Shown one piece after another: positions 42,621 through 56,298 of a stretch of 64,000 bases of DNA (the first letter of the stretch is position 1; every line of letters begins with the position of its first letter). The notes below the pieces were generated by a model. It searched no databases, had not been told where the DNA came from, and saw nothing but the letters and a program-made list of their open reading frames with translations. Source of the stretch: Protula sp. h YS-2021 (lineage: Eukaryota > Annelida > Polychaeta > Sabellida > Serpulidae); assembly GCA_949752745.1 (NCBI GenBank), contig OX457025.1, forward strand, positions 54,469,869 through 54,533,868. Direction: 5' to 3'. Both the position numbers and the translations under genes were made by a program.

Positions 42621-43638
42621 TATTTTTATGCATGCTCTCTGTAAAATAATAATTTAAAATCCTTTACTATTATCTCGGTTACACTAACTTACTGGTAGTA
42701 AAAGAAAAAGTAATAATAGAAATAAAACAAAAACAACAAAACGCGATTTTAGTTCTAAAAATGTGAAGATTTAAAAAAAAATTATTTTGATACAATAAAG
42801 TTTGTCATTTTTTAGTAGTTCTTCAAAGAAATAGTCGTGTAGTAATCTCAAAGTAAATTTACATTGAGAAATGAAATGACGCGATGGATCTCCCATTGTT
42901 TTCCTGTGTATGTGCCCGTACATTTTGTTATTTGTTATGTGATGCTTGGGCGGAAAACGATTTAAATAAGCTATATGGCATCAACTTGATGTTTACTCAA
43001 TAAAGATTGAAAAGCCAAAAAAAATGCTTGTTTGTATTTATTTTCCCCTTCTCCCCTTCCCCGTTCCTTGGGTGCAGAAAATATATTAAAGCTCCCCCAT
43101 TTCCCTCCCTCCCAAAAAGGATGGCAAATTGTAGTTACTTCGAAATTAAGATTTCCAAGTCTGGCCTTCAATGCGGCCGTAGGTGATATACATTCATAAG
43201 TTACTATATCGTTTCATGTGTAAACATCCGGTGGCCTTGAGGGGTCATCTGGGGTAGTATCTCGGAAAAATATCAGAAACGGAAAAATGAACCATCACTG
43301 TTTAATATGGTATGACAGCCTGTCTCAAAAACCAGGTTCACATGCTGTTGTGGCATAGTTCGATACTTGTCTTGCTGTGCTTCGCCCGGAGATTGCCAGT
43401 TCATTGCATAAAAATTGTTAGGCAAGCAATCTGTGGCAATCGAACCCAAAAAAGCATACATGCAAAGAAAAATTCTCATCTCTGCCCTTGTTCTTATTCT
43501 GTGTTAATAAGTGTTTGAATAAACACTTAAGGAAATGTTTTATTTTGTAAAATAGATGTTTTGATACGGGATGAAATTAACTTTTCGGGAGTGGCGGTCG
43601 TGAGGTACAGTTGACGACAGTTACATTCTCTTGTATCT
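42621..43638. other. no gene recognised
   Basis: AT-rich, then CT-rich near 43040. Short frames only. Confidence 0.3.
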
Positions 43639-44291
43639 GTGGCCGTATTCACGAACATCTGAGTTTATTTACTTAGATATTAAACTTAGATCTCAAGATT
43701 AAACTTACGTAAGTTTACTTCCTTACGCCATATTCATCGCGTAAGTTTATCAACTTACATTCCAAGTCAATATTGCAAAATTTTCATAAAGAATGCGACT
43801 AATCGTAATCGTATAAACTGGTTGTCAATGTAAATATCGGAGGCTTTTAGATGTTTCGGAGCGTTAAAGCTTCTTCTTGTTTCCTACTCCAAATTTTCGG
43901 GATTTTCCACCAAAAAATGAATATCTTCTCTTGAAAATCCATATCGAGTTAAAAGTTCACCGTCATTGTAAACTTCAAACGGATTACTCCTATCTCGAAA
44001 CACTTTCCCTCATAAAAACCCTTTCATATTCTTCATTTAATCTCAATAAATTGATTGTTGCCAAGGTAAACAAAGCACTCCAGGTATTTAAATATCGCGT
44101 GGGATTGAACTTAGAAATCTAAGTGCAGTCCGAAGTAAACTTAGAATTTTGAACTGATACTTGAGTGGAAGCTTAAACTTACATTTTGTGAATACCGCTA
44201 AGTTAAACCAACGGGAAAGTTAACTCTTACATTTTTACACTTAGATTGACTCTAAGTTTAAACTTACACTTTCGCGAATGCCGCCACTGGT
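43639..44291. mobile_element. MITE with GTGGC..ATTC.CGAA ends
   Basis: Ends TGTGGCCGTATTCACGAA and TTCGCGAATGCCGCCACTGG are imperfect inverted repeats. The sub-terminal regions are dense in AACTTA/TAAGTT motifs in both orientations, giving long foldback potential. Confidence 0.65.
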
Positions 44292-44687
44292 TTACGGGTG
44301 AATATACCAGGTTGGCTATGGTTACGGCCTGTCCCGAAACAATAATTATTGCCAATATCTACAGGCAATAACCGAATTGTGTCAGTGTAATTACGGACAA
44401 TTTGGTGCCATGATTATTGGTTTTAACTTAGTCCTAGATGACTCTTGCGGTCTTCCTATGACAGCGAGAGCGATAGTTCCTATAATAGACCGTGTCGTTG
44501 ATGTCAATTTTGCTAATTTCGGCGCATGACTCAGGCCACTGGCGTTATTTTAGAAAGAGTGCATCACACAAATGACCCAATTATAAATACAACGCACAAT
44601 TTATATGGTTATACAACAATTTTGTACTGCGAAAAATGTTTTCTTGGGATCAGGATATAAAATCTCCCATTATCTCCCACAGCAACA

Positions 44688-45028
44688 ATAAGTCAATTCG
44701 CACTTTGTCTTTTTCCGAAACGTTTTTGCGTTTCGGGTGAATTGATTGGGATAAGGATATAAAGAAATGATAGAAGAAACGGCAAAAATCAACAAAATTC
44801 CATTTTGTGAGCAACATATTCTCATATTGGTTATTAAAGGGACTGAATAATATGTAAAATACTTTTTAGAAGATCATATGATGGCTTTATAAATTTGAAA
44901 GTGTGCATGTTGAAAGAAAATTAGAATTTTGATATTGTCCCTTATCATTTCTTTATAATTTATCTCCCAACATTTGCAGTCAAAACAACACCTTCACCGG
45001 AAAGATCCAAAAGTGCGAATCGGCTTAT
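44688..45028. mobile_element. MITE family J, copy 2
   Basis: 341 bp, ends ATAAGTCAATTCGCACTTT and AAGTGCGAATCGGCTTAT. Confidence 0.82.
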
Positions 45029-45037
45029 GGCTCTACA

Positions 45038-45338
45038 ATAAGCCAATTCGCACTTTGACTTTTTCAGAAAGTTTTTACGTTTCGGCTGAATTCAGGTGGG
45101 ATAAGGATATAAAGAAATGATAGAAAACAAAACGAAAAAAAATCAACAAAATTCCATTTTGCCAGAAACATATTCACATGTTGGTTATTAAAAATTTGAA
45201 ATTTGAAAGCGTGCATGTTGAAAGAAAATTAGAAACTTGATGTTTTTTCCTTATCATTTCTTTATAATTTATCCCAAAAATATTTGCAGCCGAAACAACA
45301 CCTCCACCGGAAAGACCCGAAAATGCGAACTGGCTTAT
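45038..45338. mobile_element. MITE family J, copy 3
   Basis: 301 bp, ends ATAAGCCAATTCGCACTTT and AAATGCGAACTGGCTTAT; shortened internally compared with copies 1 and 2. Confidence 0.82.
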
Positions 45339-46758
45339 TACAGGAACTGTGACCATTTCTGTCCTAGGAAGATTGATCAAGTCATCTCGCAGACACCTTC
45401 ATGCAATGAGCCAAGTCACACTTTGGGTGTTTCGAATAATTTGCGAAAGAAATTTGATTTTCGACTGCGATGGAACCAAAAAAATGAAAGAAACGAGAGA
45501 GAAATATGGAAGAAATATCGCAAAAACAGCTTATACTCGAAACATAAAACAAATTGAAACTTATAATACATTTTTAAATAGCACAGAAGTTGTTAAAAAC
45601 CTGACTGCTCTTTGGTGCAAGGGAAATTTGACATTTAGGTGAAATCTCTCTATCATTTCTTTCATTTTTTACCCGGTTACTTTTATTCGAAACGCAGAAC
45701 TTTGCACATTTTTATTAGGAGCACCCTGAGTGTGATTTGGCTTGTGAGTAACTGGGGGCATAATGAGCGATATTTGGAGTTTATAGCAGTTTTATACCAA
45801 TACAAATTCTTCGATATTTAAGCTAAGTAGTAAAACTTTTCTAAACGGTAAAAATTATACAAAGAGCTAGCTTTCTAGCATGTGACAAATAGGCCAAAAT
45901 GTTTGCAATCGGCCTACAACAAGAAAAATACTGTTATATTTGGTATTAAAACAACGAGAAACTGCGTTTTGCCCCTACGCAAGCACTGGCACTTTTTGAT
46001 CACGTGACGAAAATGTTAATTCTTATTCGTAGATGCAAGGTTGTGACGTGAACTTGTTGTCAAGAATAGAAAAGGTCCACTGGGACTAGTTTTACTATTG
46101 GTAACTGTAAAGAAGTGGGCGATAATATAGGTTTTGTGCTAAAACATAAGATAAGAGCTTACTTTGCACGACAGTAATATGTCAAGTAGTCTTCAGGCTG
46201 CATGTAATAGTTTCAAGTATTTTGTTATTTGGTTTAACTCCTTTCTTTCAAGTTATTTTCATTAGTTACTTCACTTCGTCTCTGGCGGGTAGATGTAAAC
46301 AATACAAACAAATTACCTGAAGTTTGTAACCACATCTCTCGCGGAAATAGACGAAACTGTGAAATTGTTTTTATTCCGAATAACTCCCCTCTAAAACTTG
46401 TATAAAGTGCCAGTAAATCATTAAATTACAAAATTTAAAAAAAAGAGATTTAGCGAGTCCACTGACTCTGCTAAAAGTAATCATTTGGAGAACCGGGTTC
46501 ATATACAAAATTAAGGAGAGGGTCTCTTTTAGTGGGTGTGTTTCTGGCAAAAAAGTTGGTCGAATAAAGGAGACCTCGAATTTTTTTATTCGTTATTGTT
46601 GTGTTTTTTTTTTCAAAACAACCATAACAGATAATAATAATAATATTAATTTAAGATATCTATGCGATAACAAAAGAAAAAATGCGGAAGAGAAAGGAAA
46701 AACATTTGGTCTCCCCATCTATTATTTATAAGCATGGTCTCCCCAGGTCGCAAGGTAG

Positions 46759-48350
<1,592 letters not shown>

Positions 48351-48530
48351 CACTCACCTGAAAACGGATTGCAATCAAGTCACGGCGTATATAATTGCAT
48401 TCTGTGTTTCCTGAGTACTCGTGTCACGGTGAGCTGTTTGCACTCACCTGAAAACGGATTGCAATCAAGTCACGGCGTATATAATTGCATTCCGTGTTGC
48501 CTGAGTACTCGTGTCACGGTGAGCTGTTTG
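48351..48530 (+). repeat. 90-bp tandem duplication
   Basis: CACTCACCTGAAAACGGATT starts at 48351 and 48441; the two 90-bp units differ at only a few positions. Confidence 0.95.
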
Positions 48531-48844
48531 CGATTGCAGTTTATGAGAACCAATCGGTACATCGACTCCAGTGAGTAATTAAATTCGGCACAACCTATCA
48601 GAATGTTTCAGGGGAAAATGCAATTAAGAATCTCAGTATAAAACCCATGTAAAACGGGAACTTATTAAAACTTATGCATATTGCAAAAGGAATACAACAG
48701 AGCAAATTGGATATCCAGGCGAGTCGTATTGAATACTGATATTCTGCTATAGTGTTGATAGCACATTTGTTATGTAGTGTGGATAGTGTATCATATAGTG
48801 TTAATAGTTAAAAAAGGAAATACCTGTAATTTTTATTAACACCT

Positions 48845-50395
48845 CTATTGAAGAAACCTTCATTGGATAGAGTGCCTAGCAACTATAGACCAGTGTCTAA
48901 CCTACCATTTGTGAGTAAGGTCATCGAGGAGTGTGTGATACGACAGCTGTCCAGTCATATAGTTAGCAACGACCTCGGGGAGGTCCTGCAATCTGCGTAC
49001 AAATCCGGTCATAGTACCGAAACGGCCCTGATTAAAGTATTCGACGATATTTGCAAAGCTTTGGATAGCAATCGGGCAGTTTTTATGGCGATGCTGGACC
49101 TCTCCGCAGCCTTTAACACGGTGGATCATCGTATTTTACTACGACGGCTCAGTTCACTATTTGGAATAAGAGATGCAGCTTTGGACTGGTTCGCTTCGTA
49201 TCTCTCAGACAGGTCAATGCAAGTTGTAGTCGAAGGTGTCACATCTGAATCTGTGATTCTTGAGTGCTCTGTCCTTCAAGGATCTAAACTTGGCCCCCGT
49301 CTTTACTCAGATTACACCTTTCCTCTCGGATTACTTTTTCGGATATTATTACTTCTATATCATTTCTATGCGGATGATTCACAACTCCTTCGAATATCTT
49401 CTCTGTCTGCGCAAGATCAGTCTAGCGCAGCAAACCATCTGGAACACAGTATTCATATCATCTCGGACTGGATACACAATAATAAGCTCAAACTATATCC
49501 TACCAAAACTGAATTTATAGTCATCAGTAGCAAACGCAATCAAAGCAAGATAGTCGCCAACTGTTTAGATTTGGATGGCAACACAATCAGTCGTTCCAGC
49601 ACTGTGTGTTATTTGGGTGTTACCATGGATTCTACCTTGGATATGCAATCCCAGGTATCGAATCTACATAAAATTTGTTATTATTACATCGCATGGATCA
49701 AAGAGATACGTCCTTTTTTAAGCGAGCAGGACGCGAAGGCCCTCATCCACGCCTTGGTTATTTCAAGGCTCGACTATTGTAACAGTTTGTATCAGGGCCT
49801 ACCGCGATACCTGTTACATGACCTTCAGATGATTATGAACGATGCGGTAAGGGTCGTGAAGGGAGTGCGCCGTCATCCGGATATAAGTATTTCTTGTATT
49901 CTTATGGATTTGCATTGGTTACCAGTGTCTGAGAGGTCGAACTTTAAGATTCTCACGCTTGCGTATAAAGGTTTAAATGGAGCAGCCCCAAAGTACATTT
50001 CTGATATGCTTATACGGCAACCCGAACCCTCTGTATCTTTGCGCAGTTATGACAATCTTAAGCTCATTGAGCCTAGGTTCAAAAATAAGTATGGTGAAAG
50101 CGGTTTTAGTGCTAGGTGTCCTAGGCTTTGGAATTCTTTGCCTTTTTATATAAGAAATCAATCTTGTTTGAGCACCTTTAAACGCTCACTCAAAACATAT
50201 CTTTTTAAAAGTGCCTATAAATGTTAGTATTTCTATCAGTATTAGCGTTTCAATCTAGTCTATATTCATTTTATTGCAGTTCTCAGTATCAGATAAAATA
50301 ACTTGGATTATAATTTATTTAAATGTTATTGTTGTCCGCTTAGTTCTGTTAAGCGGGGTATAAATGGTGCTAAATAAATAAATAAATAAATAAAC
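48845..50395 (+). mobile_element. 5'-truncated CR1/L2-like non-LTR retrotransposon with open RT frame
   Basis: An unbroken frame (to 50227) begins inside RT at LLKKPSLDRVPSNYRPVSNL. It continues with QSAYKSGHSTETALIKVF, LDLSAAFNTVDHRILLRRLS, a QGSKLGP variant of QGSVLGP, catalytic FYADDSQL, and the C-terminal LPFYIRNQSCLSTFKRSLKT. There is no endonuclease domain. A 3' UTR and an (AAAT)n tail end at about 50395. The open frame over about 460 codons suggests a fairly recent insertion. The terminal 255 bp recur at 30137-30391. Confidence 0.88.
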
Positions 50396-50490
50396 AAGTG
50401 AAAATTAAATGTTTTTATTTTGATTTTTTTTTTTTTTTTTTTTTTTTGGTTTGTTTGTTTGTTGTTTTTTTTTTTGTTTTTCACATCCAA
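50396..50490. repeat. poly-T / (TTTG)n stretch
   Basis: Low-complexity T-rich sequence next to the LINE tail. Confidence 0.8.
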
Positions 50491-50744
50491 CTGTTGTTCG
50501 CTATGGTAGTAATCGGAGATAGCATTGTTGCACCCTTTCTGAACCTGGGTTTGCAGACTACCCAGTTCTTGCATCAAGAGGGTGTACCATTTTCTTCCCG
50601 GATAAAGCGACAATGGAATCATCTGTGGGCGATGGTGAACAAGACATTCGGGAAGTGCAACAGCAAAGCCAAGATCGCGGTGATTCACCTGGGCACGAAT
50701 GACATCAGTAGCTGCCCCACGATCCCCACGCATGTGCTGCTTCG
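50491..50744 (+). CDS. SGNH-hydrolase-like exon
   Basis: The frame reads MVVIGDSIVAPFLNLGL, then KIAVIHLGTNDISSC and ends at a donor (CGGTGAGT). GDSI and GTND correspond to blocks I and III of SGNH/GDSL hydrolases, with the catalytic Ser and oxyanion Asn visible. The C-terminal DxxH block is not present, so it would need a further exon. In many invertebrates such domains occur in retroelement-derived proteins, so this may be a TE relic and not a host exon. Confidence 0.5.
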
Positions 50745-50749
50745 GTGAG

Positions 50750-51160
50750 TAAATGAATACTAATAAGAAATAAGAAATACAGTATTTTTGTCTCCCCCAC
50801 ATTCACCTGACCGATTTCAAAACTGATATGTGGCAGAAAGTTGCAACCCATAGGTACGCTAAATATGCCGCAAAAATTTGGGCGGCACACTTCTTCCCTG
50901 GGGTGGGAGGACCCCAGGCCCCAGCCCCGGGGCAGCATATTTTACTAAAAACAGTCGAAAATCGAGGCCAGTAGATTTATTTGACCGATTTCCCATTTCA
51001 AATTTGCTACATAGATGCAGTAATAACATGCAAATCAATATCCGTTGTCAAAAATGCGGCACAGTTACCCCCCTGGGCGTGGGCGGCCATTTTGGGTGTC
51101 CCCCGACCCCCAGCAGAAAATAAGAAATATAATATATTTTTGTCTCCCTGAACAAAAAGT
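50750..51160. other. no gene; GC-rich repeat relics
   Basis: Contains CCCCAGGCCCCAGCCCCGGG near 50911 and a CCCCCGACCCCCAGC phrase near 51097. A TTGTCTCCCCCACATTC phrase near 50789 and TTGTCTCCCTGAAC near 51142 bound the interval. Confidence 0.4.
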
Positions 51161-52450
51161 ATTTGGCTATAATAAATTATCACTTCCTATTTAAATTAAT
51201 ATTGATTGGTCAATGGCAAGTATGAAAGCAATTTTGCACAGCTTAAACAAAGAAGATCTTTTGAATTATGTTAATAGGGCATGGGAAATTGTAGTTGGGA
51301 ATGCTAAGGAAGAGGACTTTCAAAAAACAGTTGTAAGGGTTTGCCTCAGCCACTTCATGCACCGTATCGCCAAAAAATGTATGGAAGTGTATGGAAAGAA
51401 AAACTCTCAGTTCGGAATGAGAGTTGTTGCTCTATTGGCAAATTGTAAAACGTTAGCTGAAGCAACAGAAATGGTCTTTGATGCCGCCATTGTTATGTGT
51501 AGTAGGTATGCAACTGAGACTTGTCACGAAGCTAGTTCATGCTTAGTTGAGAAAATAAATGGCTACTCGACAGATGTTTTGAGCATAGATCAGTTGGACA
51601 AATATGACGATTGCGCTTCACCCACAAAAATAGCTTTTGGTTTCTACGATGAAGGAGAAGTCATGTCAAGATTACCAAATTCTAAATTTGATAAATGGAC
51701 TAAATCGATACTGGCATCTGTGCAAGCTAAAATTAAAGAAATTGAGTTCAGTGTTGAAAAAAAACATTGAAAATTTTTCGCTCAATGCTCGGTATAAGCC
51801 TGAATTTATGACAATTTTGGCCAAGCAATATTTAACTTGTATTCCAATTTGGGGCAATCTACTACTGGGGGATTTAAAAAGACATTCTGGTAACTATTCA
51901 GAAATGGCTCTCCCATTAGACGAAGTACCTTACAATGACATGTATCGTTCTGCACATACACCAGCAAAATTAACATCAATAGCAGAAGCCCGATTTAATG
52001 TTGTCAAGCGCGTAGATTTAAATGGATAGTCTCAGTTGCGTCTAGATGATTTTGTCGGTACGATGTGCGAAAGCTGGCAGGCAATCCATAAAACTATAGG
52101 TGAGGCTGCTTTGAAAACAGATAAATTACGCACTGAAAAGTTCAAAAAAGATTCGGCCGCTAAGCCTAAAGCAGAGTTAAAAGAAGAATGGGATAAACGC
52201 AAACCTGAACCTATTCAGCTTAAAAAAATAAAGGCAAATTTCAACAGCCACCAAAGAAACCTTTCCCGGTTTTTGAAATACCTAAAAATACACTTTCATC
52301 TAAAGCAAACTTGGAAGAAAAATTGTCACCCCAGAAATCTAAAGTATCTTTTAAACTAGCCACAACAAAAGTAAATTTAGAAAAAACTTTGGAAAGTCAA
52401 AAATCTAAATGCAGAGAAAATCCGAATACACGGTCAATGAAACCGTCTTT
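51160..52450 (+). pseudogene. MULE-like transposase C-terminal region, decayed
   Basis: Reads IDWSMASMKAILHSLNKEDL, VVRVCLSHFMHRIAKKCMEV, MRVVALLANCKTLAEATEMV, then after a frameshift near 51770 ARYKPEFMTILAKQYLTCIP, IPIWGNLLLGDLKRHSG and KLTSIAEARFNVVKRVDLNG. The pattern (DxSW..., C..HF.H...K, PIW..., N..E.RF..VK) recalls large MULE-like transposases found in cnidarians, arthropods and molluscs. The N-terminal catalytic part is absent. A stop at 52027 and further frame changes show decay. Confidence 0.5.
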
Positions 52451-53330
52451 TGAGGAGTCAATTTTGGAAAATTTTTGCAAAATACCTAATTTTCAAAACA
52501 ATTGCTGGTTTAATGCTTTAAGTCAAGCACTAGTACCAACAAATTTGGTAACAAGCATTCTCTGTAAGATAAACTTGCGAACGTTATCTCAGCCTTTGAA
52601 GTAACTTTTAAAGATATGGTATTTCCTGAGAACAAATAGCAGGGCTATTGTACCAGAGGAATTTCTTAGTGATCTATTTGCCTCCCGCTCTACTTCATGG
52701 GAAACCTTACCTGAAATTTTTAGTAGTGGTTTGCCAAATGACCCTCATGAATTCTATTTCAGTGTCGTTGCATCTTTGATAAGAGAAATTGGTTATTTCA
52801 CATCCACCGAAAGATTGAGTAGATGTGACAGCTGCGGTGATACCACAATTTCAAAAGTTCCCGAGCATTTGATCGAGTTTGTACCAGCGGGAAAAAATGT
52901 CTCAGTCCAAAGTCTCCTTGATTCTCACTGTGATGAGGAAAAAGTTAGCGCAAACTGCAAAACCTGTAATAAGACATCAATTAGTTTTAAAACAAGATTT
53001 ACTAATTTACAAAATACAATTTTGATAACAGTGAGAAGAATAATTCATGTAAATGGGATTACACGCAAGGATACCATACCAATTGGTATTGATGAATATA
53101 TTAATTTTAGTGAAAAACATTCTTCTGAAAATGCCACATATGCTCTAAAATCGATTGTTTTGCACACTGGAAGTGCAAATAGTGGACATTATACAGCCTC
53201 GGTACTAACTCGATCAGCCGGTGAAGTTTCAATTACTTAACTAACTGATCTAACCGCACTGTGAATTGTTGAAAGAAAATTTTAAAATTGCGCTACAAAA
53301 AGCAGCCTATCTTTTAATTTATGAAAAATG
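52440..53330 (+). pseudogene. USP-type deubiquitinase (C19) carried by the element
   Basis: The Cys box is FQNNCWFNALSQAL (Cys codon 52503-52505), the His box HTGSANSGHYTASV (about 53163-53205) and the closing strand AAYLLIYEK (about 53295-53325, another frame). Two CxxC knuckles (RCDSCGDT, NCKTCNKT) form the USP zinc-ribbon finger. The Cys box is separated from the rest by a stop near 52602, and a frame change occurs near 53240. The catalytic Cys and His are both preserved, which suggests a functional protease before decay. Confidence 0.75.
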
Positions 53331-54100
53331 CGATGCTAGCCTTTCGATTCCAAATTTTGTTATTCCTGTACTGCAATCTTTCTCAAACAGCAAGTCTGTA
53401 AAGGAGTTGAACGTGAAGCATCCCCTTGATTTGATTGAAAATATAGAATTAGAAATGAGAAACATACGCCAAATGGAAATTGAAAAGGGACTAAAAAATT
53501 CAAGAAATGCCCATGATTTTGACATTTTATCTCAAAAGGTACATTTGGAATTATCTGAAACATTTGGCAAATCATTAGCGACAGATCCATATACATATAT
53601 GACTCAATTAGTAGAATTCCAGGCTATAAGGGGGGTATGAGCCTGACATGCCTAAAAGCACACTTTTTGGATTTCACACTTGGAATGGTTTGGCATGTGT
53701 CTGCGAAAAGACCTTTGAGTGCGGGGAGGCAATACAGTAGGTGAAAGTGGATGCTTTCACACAGCACTCCATTAAGGAAGCTGTAGAGGAACCATTAGCC
53801 TTATCAAAGATTTCTGTTAGGTGTGATCATTGCAATAATCTAATGGATACAAATTACCCGTACATTAAAACTGTACAAAATAGCCTTTTGATTTATCTTA
53901 CAGAGAATGTGACCATTGAATCAATAAATACCAGAATTCATATAAATATGGATTGATAGAACCCTGCTACCCTCTCACTTCTGATATTTTTGGAGTATCT
54001 ATCCTACTGTGCTTATTTGATAATGGCTCGTACGCCCTGCTGAAAAGAACCTGCGGGTCCACAGAAACAGTCATCTTTGACGAAATAGATTAGGCCGGTA
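53331..54100 (+). pseudogene. linker with a second USP-like zinc knuckle
   Basis: Charged linker (NIRQMEIEKGLKNSRNAHDF), then EEPLALSKISVRCDHCNNLM and YIKTVQNSLLIYL, resembling another USP finger region, then SDIFGVSILCLFDNGSYALL. It may be the remnant of a second USP-like domain. Frames change several times. Confidence 0.4.
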
Positions 54101-54124
54101 AACCAAAATGTTCTTAATCGTTAT

Positions 54125-54901
54125 TTGAGAGATTGCAAATCTGTTATGCTGGTACTAGACAGATTTCAACATTCAATAAAGAATAATATAGAGAAAGCAA
54201 AATTTCAGAATATAAACTGTCTTCCTACAACTCCCCTTAAAATGTTTAACAGCAATTATAATGGATTTTCAAGCAAAATAGGAGGCTATCACATTCACGA
54301 AGGGATATTGCGAGATATTCTCAGCTTTGAAACGTGGTTCTCATCCGACAGTCTGAGTATTTACTTTGAATTGTTATCGAAATGCTCACCAAAGAAACCA
54401 ATAGCAGCTGCTGAAAGGTGGTTCAATCAATTTTTCTTTGTCAACAGCGATCCTAATCAACCAAAATTGTATAAATTTTACACGTTTTCACCCAAACGCC
54501 TTTTCGATTTTAGGACTATCTACTTTCCCATCAATATAGATAACTTACATTGGATCGTACTCGTGGTTCATGTCAAAGAAAAACTAATAAGTGTGTGCGA
54601 TTCAACAGGTTCTAAGCATGATAAAGTTCTCAGCATCTTAATACAATATTTATGTCAAACAAGTTTAATTCAAAAATCTAGGCCCGAAAATTTCAAAAGA
54701 TGGAAAGTTAGATATTTTAGTGATAGAGACGATTTTATTCCTCAAACAGATAATGTAAGTTGTGGTCCTTTCACCTGTTTCATGGCTAAGTGTTTAACAT
54801 ATAATATGAAATTAACTTTTGACCCACTTTTGGCAAGCCAGACCATAGCAAATGAAATATTTAATAGTAAAATATGTAGTGATAAATTGTTTTTCTTCTA
54901 A
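54125..54901 (+). CDS. Ulp1/SENP-type cysteine protease (C48) domain
   Basis: An unbroken 258-codon frame. The C48 triad and oxyanion residue are visible: His in NLHWIVLVV (about 54541), Asp in SVCDSTGS (about 54594), Gln in PQTDN and Cys in VSCGPFTCFMAK (codon 54761-54763). Ulp1/SENP proteases cleave SUMO or other ubiquitin-like conjugates. It lies directly downstream of the USP-like remnant in the same direction, so both were probably in one long transposon polyprotein or two adjacent exons. No intron signals or promoter were identified. Confidence 0.8.
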   Translation: MRDCKSVMLVLDRFQHSIKNNIEKAKFQNINCLPTTPLKMFNSNYNGFSSKIGGYHIHEGILRDILSFETWFSSDSLSIYFELLSKCSPKKPIAAAERWFNQFFFVNSDPNQPKLYKFYTFSPKRLFDFRTIYFPINIDNLHWIVLVVHVKEKLISVCDSTGSKHDKVLSILIQYLCQTSLIQKSRPENFKRWKVRYFSDRDDFIPQTDNVSCGPFTCFMAKCLTYNMKLTFDPLLASQTIANEIFNSKICSDKLFFF

Positions 54902-54954
54902 TGTTAGTTTAAGAAAGTTGTAGCAGGGGATAATTATGGAAATGTTGTATTGTT

Positions 54955-55205
54955 GATATAATATCATCTTGGTCATCTTGGTCATTTGTTATTTCTAGAT
55001 ATGAATAAAACAGTTTATTAAGCTTTTAGATATGAATACAAACAGGTTATTAAACTTTACCTTGCAGTTTTATTGTCTTTGCGCTGCTAACACAAAAGCT
55101 TTCGATATAATGTCATCTTGGTCATCTTGGTCATTTGTTATTTTTAGATATAAATAAAACAGTCTATTACGTTTTACCTTGCAGTTTTATTGTCTTTGCG
55201 CTGCT
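54955..55205 (+). repeat. tandem duplication with polyadenylation signals
   Basis: GATATAATATCATCTTGGTC at 54955 recurs at 55107 (GATATAATGTCATCTTGGTC), and TTACCTTGCAGTTTTATTGT occurs in both. Each copy has ATGAATAAA/ATAAATAAA. It probably represents a duplicated 3' UTR of the element. Confidence 0.8.
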
Positions 55206-55605
55206 AACAGAGAAGAAAACAAAATATGAACATACTTATTTATATTTCTTTATTTCCATCTTACCACAGAACAGAATATTTACATTCAGATACAACAATT
55301 ATATTGATGCGAGATCTTTTTCTAATATCACCTTTGTGAATAACAATATTCTCCTAACCATTAGATAAATAGTCTGTTGATTTTTACGACATAAGTTCCC
55401 ATACACTTGAGGAAAAAATATTGCCTTATAACATACAATTAGTGCATGTTTCAAAATCTCTCTTTACAAAGAATATTTTTAGAACCGTCGGAGAAATAGT
55501 TTCCTCTTCTTTTTACGACATCAATGTTTACTTCTTGAAGGAATTGACTACCGCGAATTTTTCAGGTAGCCTTATTTTCTGATAGCTTATTTTCTGATAG
55601 CTTCA
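55206..55605. other. no gene recognised
   Basis: AT-rich flanking sequence; a 77-codon frame over it has no motif. Confidence 0.3.
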
Positions 55606-55608
55606 GCC

Positions 55609-56298
55609 TAGTCATAGTCATAGACTCTTGCGGTCTTCCTACTCGTATGACAGCAAGAGTCATAGTTCCGACAATAAGCCAATTTGCACTTTCGGATTTT
55701 TCTGGTTGAGGTGTTGTTTCGACTGAAAATGTTTGGGGATAAATTATAAAGAAATGATAAGGGGAAAACATCAAAATTCTAATTTTCTTTCAACATGCAC
55801 TTTTTCGAATTTATAAAGCCATCATATGATCTTTTAAAAACGTTTTTACATATTATTCAGTCCCTGTAATAACCAACATGTGACTATAATGGAATTTGTT
55901 GATTTTTGCCGTTTTTTTTTCCTGTCATTTCTTTATATCCTTATCCCACCTGAATTCGGCAAAAGTCAAAAGTTCAACTTGGCTTATAGGAAATGCTATT
56001 GATGCCAATTTTAAAATCTCGACGCACGACTTGGGCCAACGGCGTTTTTTGTTTTTTTTTTGTTTTAGAAAGGGTGCATCGCATAAATGGCCCATTTATA
56101 AATTATGGTTTTATGGTCAGATAACAATTTTTTACTGAGAAAAATATGTGTTTTCTTGAGATCAGGATATCGAATCCCTCATTATCGCCCACAACAACAG
56201 TGAATACACTGGTGCAAAACCACGCTTTACTCTAGTTTGGGTTTTTCGCTGAGATCGAAAATAGTGCCACAGGGTACTTCTCAGTGTGCTTTTAAAAG
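55609..56298. mobile_element. MITE family K, copy 3 (truncated), with nested MITE J copy 4
   Basis: Matches the reverse complement of 38861-39363 (GACTCTTGCGGTCTTCCTAC ... TTTGGGTTTTTCGCTGAGAT ... TACTTCTCAGTGTGCTTTTA). A family J element occupies 55674-55987, with ends ATAAGCCAATTTGCACTTTC and CAACTTGGCTTAT. Confidence 0.78.

Larger units (their letters stand above)
44429..46088. mobile_element. MITE family K, copy 2, carrying nested MITEs J
   Basis: Ends TAGTCCTAGATGACTC and GGTCCACTGGGACTA; the flanks GTTTTAACT and GTTTTACTA are an imperfect target duplication. Two family J elements (44688-45028 and 45038-45338) lie within it in tandem, 9 bp apart. 45339-46070 is otherwise unassigned. Confidence 0.65.
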
